Shown here: positions 15,756-16,001 of the stretch, piece by piece
How positions within the stretch are numbered: the stretch's first letter is position 1
Layout: every line of letters starts with the position of its first letter
NCBI GenBank assembly: GCA_023412765.1
Contig: JAEZBX010000330.1
Coordinates: forward strand, 1 to 16,001
Direction of reading: 5' to 3'
Source: Bacteroidota bacterium
GTDB lineage: Bacteria; Bacteroidota; Bacteroidia; Cytophagales; Cyclobacteriaceae
Length of the DNA: 16,001 nucleotides
Program-made: the position numbers and the translations under genes
Notes under the pieces: model-generated
The model's input: the letters and a program-made list of their open reading frames with translations, nothing else
Databases searched by the model: none
Told to the model about the DNA's origin: nothing

Positions 15756-15849
15756 GTTTAAAGTTTAATGTTGAAAGTTTAAGGTTAGCTCGAGGATGAT
15801 GCGTACTACCTTGGCTCGCGCGATACTTCGGTGTTCTAGAGGTTCGAAG
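15756..15849 (+). repeat. Heptad array variant plus GCTCGA / TACTTCGG module
   Basis: Five in-phase units at 15756-15790 (GTTTAAA, GTTTAAT, GTTGAAA, GTTTAAG, GTTAGCT) run directly into GCTCGA (15788-15793). TACTTCGGTGTTC follows at 15824-15836 and GGTTCG at 15841-15846. The distance from the last GTT to TACTTCGG is 40 nt, exactly as in the copy at 13191-13243. The interval separates the PRTase stop from the panB start; no gene is present in it. Confidence 0.7.
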
Positions 15850-16001
15850 TCAAACCAAATAAACAGTTTCTGAGGCAAGATTTACTTCGACATGGTCTTT
15901 GATGGTTGTAGCGAGTTCATAGCCTGTATATTGAGGGTAAATCGGAAAAAGCGTGTGACTTCTGTTCACCAGTACTGCAGTCTCAATTTTTTTTACTTCT
16001 A
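15850..16001 (-). CDS. PyrR-like phosphoribosyltransferase, C-terminal fragment (start outside window)
   Basis: A minus-strand frame enters from the right edge and ends at a stop at 15850-15852, giving 49 residues. It matches the end of PyrR-type PRTases: TAVLVNRSH then LFPIYPQYTGYELATTIKDHVEVNL corresponds to the PyrR 'LVDRGHRELPIRxDYVGKNIPTSxxExVxV' block. PyrR is a bifunctional uracil PRTase and pyrimidine-operon attenuator in Firmicutes. In Bacteroidota such proteins may have a salvage role only. The PRPP-binding loop is beyond the window, so the exact substrate cannot be judged. Confidence 0.75.
   Translation of the reverse strand, partial: EVKKIETAVLVNRSHTLFPIYPQYTGYELATTIKDHVEVNLASETVYLV

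Overview
The window looks like a chromosomal segment of a Bacteroidota bacterium, probably of the Cytophagales type. This is inferred from four things. Gene content includes BshA, a PIN-PhoH protein, a GH3/serine-hydrolase fusion and a mutL-rhomboid-rhomboid cluster. Start codons have A-rich leaders without clear Shine-Dalgarno sequences. Two sites resemble the Bacteroidota promoter (TTTG / TAnnTTTG). The MutL C-terminus is of the degenerate kind. I see no prophage, insertion sequence, tRNA, rRNA or CRISPR array.

Layout: 1-143 is the 3' end of a + strand membrane protein. 144-880 is a gene-free, repeat-rich island. 881-4613 is a minus-strand four-gene operon, read in order as a small two-TM protein, mutL, rhomboid, rhomboid. 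From a divergent intergenic region starts the secreted GH3-like/beta-lactamase-like fusion (4780-7683). Next come bshA (bacillithiol synthesis) with a fatty-acid 2-hydroxylase-like gene 35 bp behind it, then a VWA protein, a MoxR-like AAA+ ATPase and an AlbA_2/Schlafen-like protein that look like one unit (9802-13174). PhoH2-type ATPase/PIN (13424-14761) converges with minus-strand panB (14933-15751). The 3' end of a PyrR-like phosphoribosyltransferase (15850-16001) runs off the right edge.

The genes are mostly housekeeping: mismatch repair, membrane proteolysis, cell-wall or envelope hydrolysis, redox thiol and lipid hydroxylation, RNA metabolism, pantothenate synthesis and pyrimidine-linked PRTase. 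Two of the enzymes are unusual. The GH3 half of the fusion lacks its catalytic motifs, while its serine-hydrolase half appears intact. MutL keeps its ATPase but has lost the ligands of the C-terminal endonuclease site.

The least explained structure is between the genes. Ten short arrays of a 7-bp unit, GTTANNN, sit directly at gene ends, often as inverted pairs. They are followed by conserved modules (8 nt then TGCGGCTTG, or directly GCTCGA). Between array pairs at two distant loci lies the same perfect 18-bp palindrome. One array encodes the last codons and stop of the AlbA_2 gene. I know of no named family for this composite repeat, and it is the best candidate here for something undescribed.
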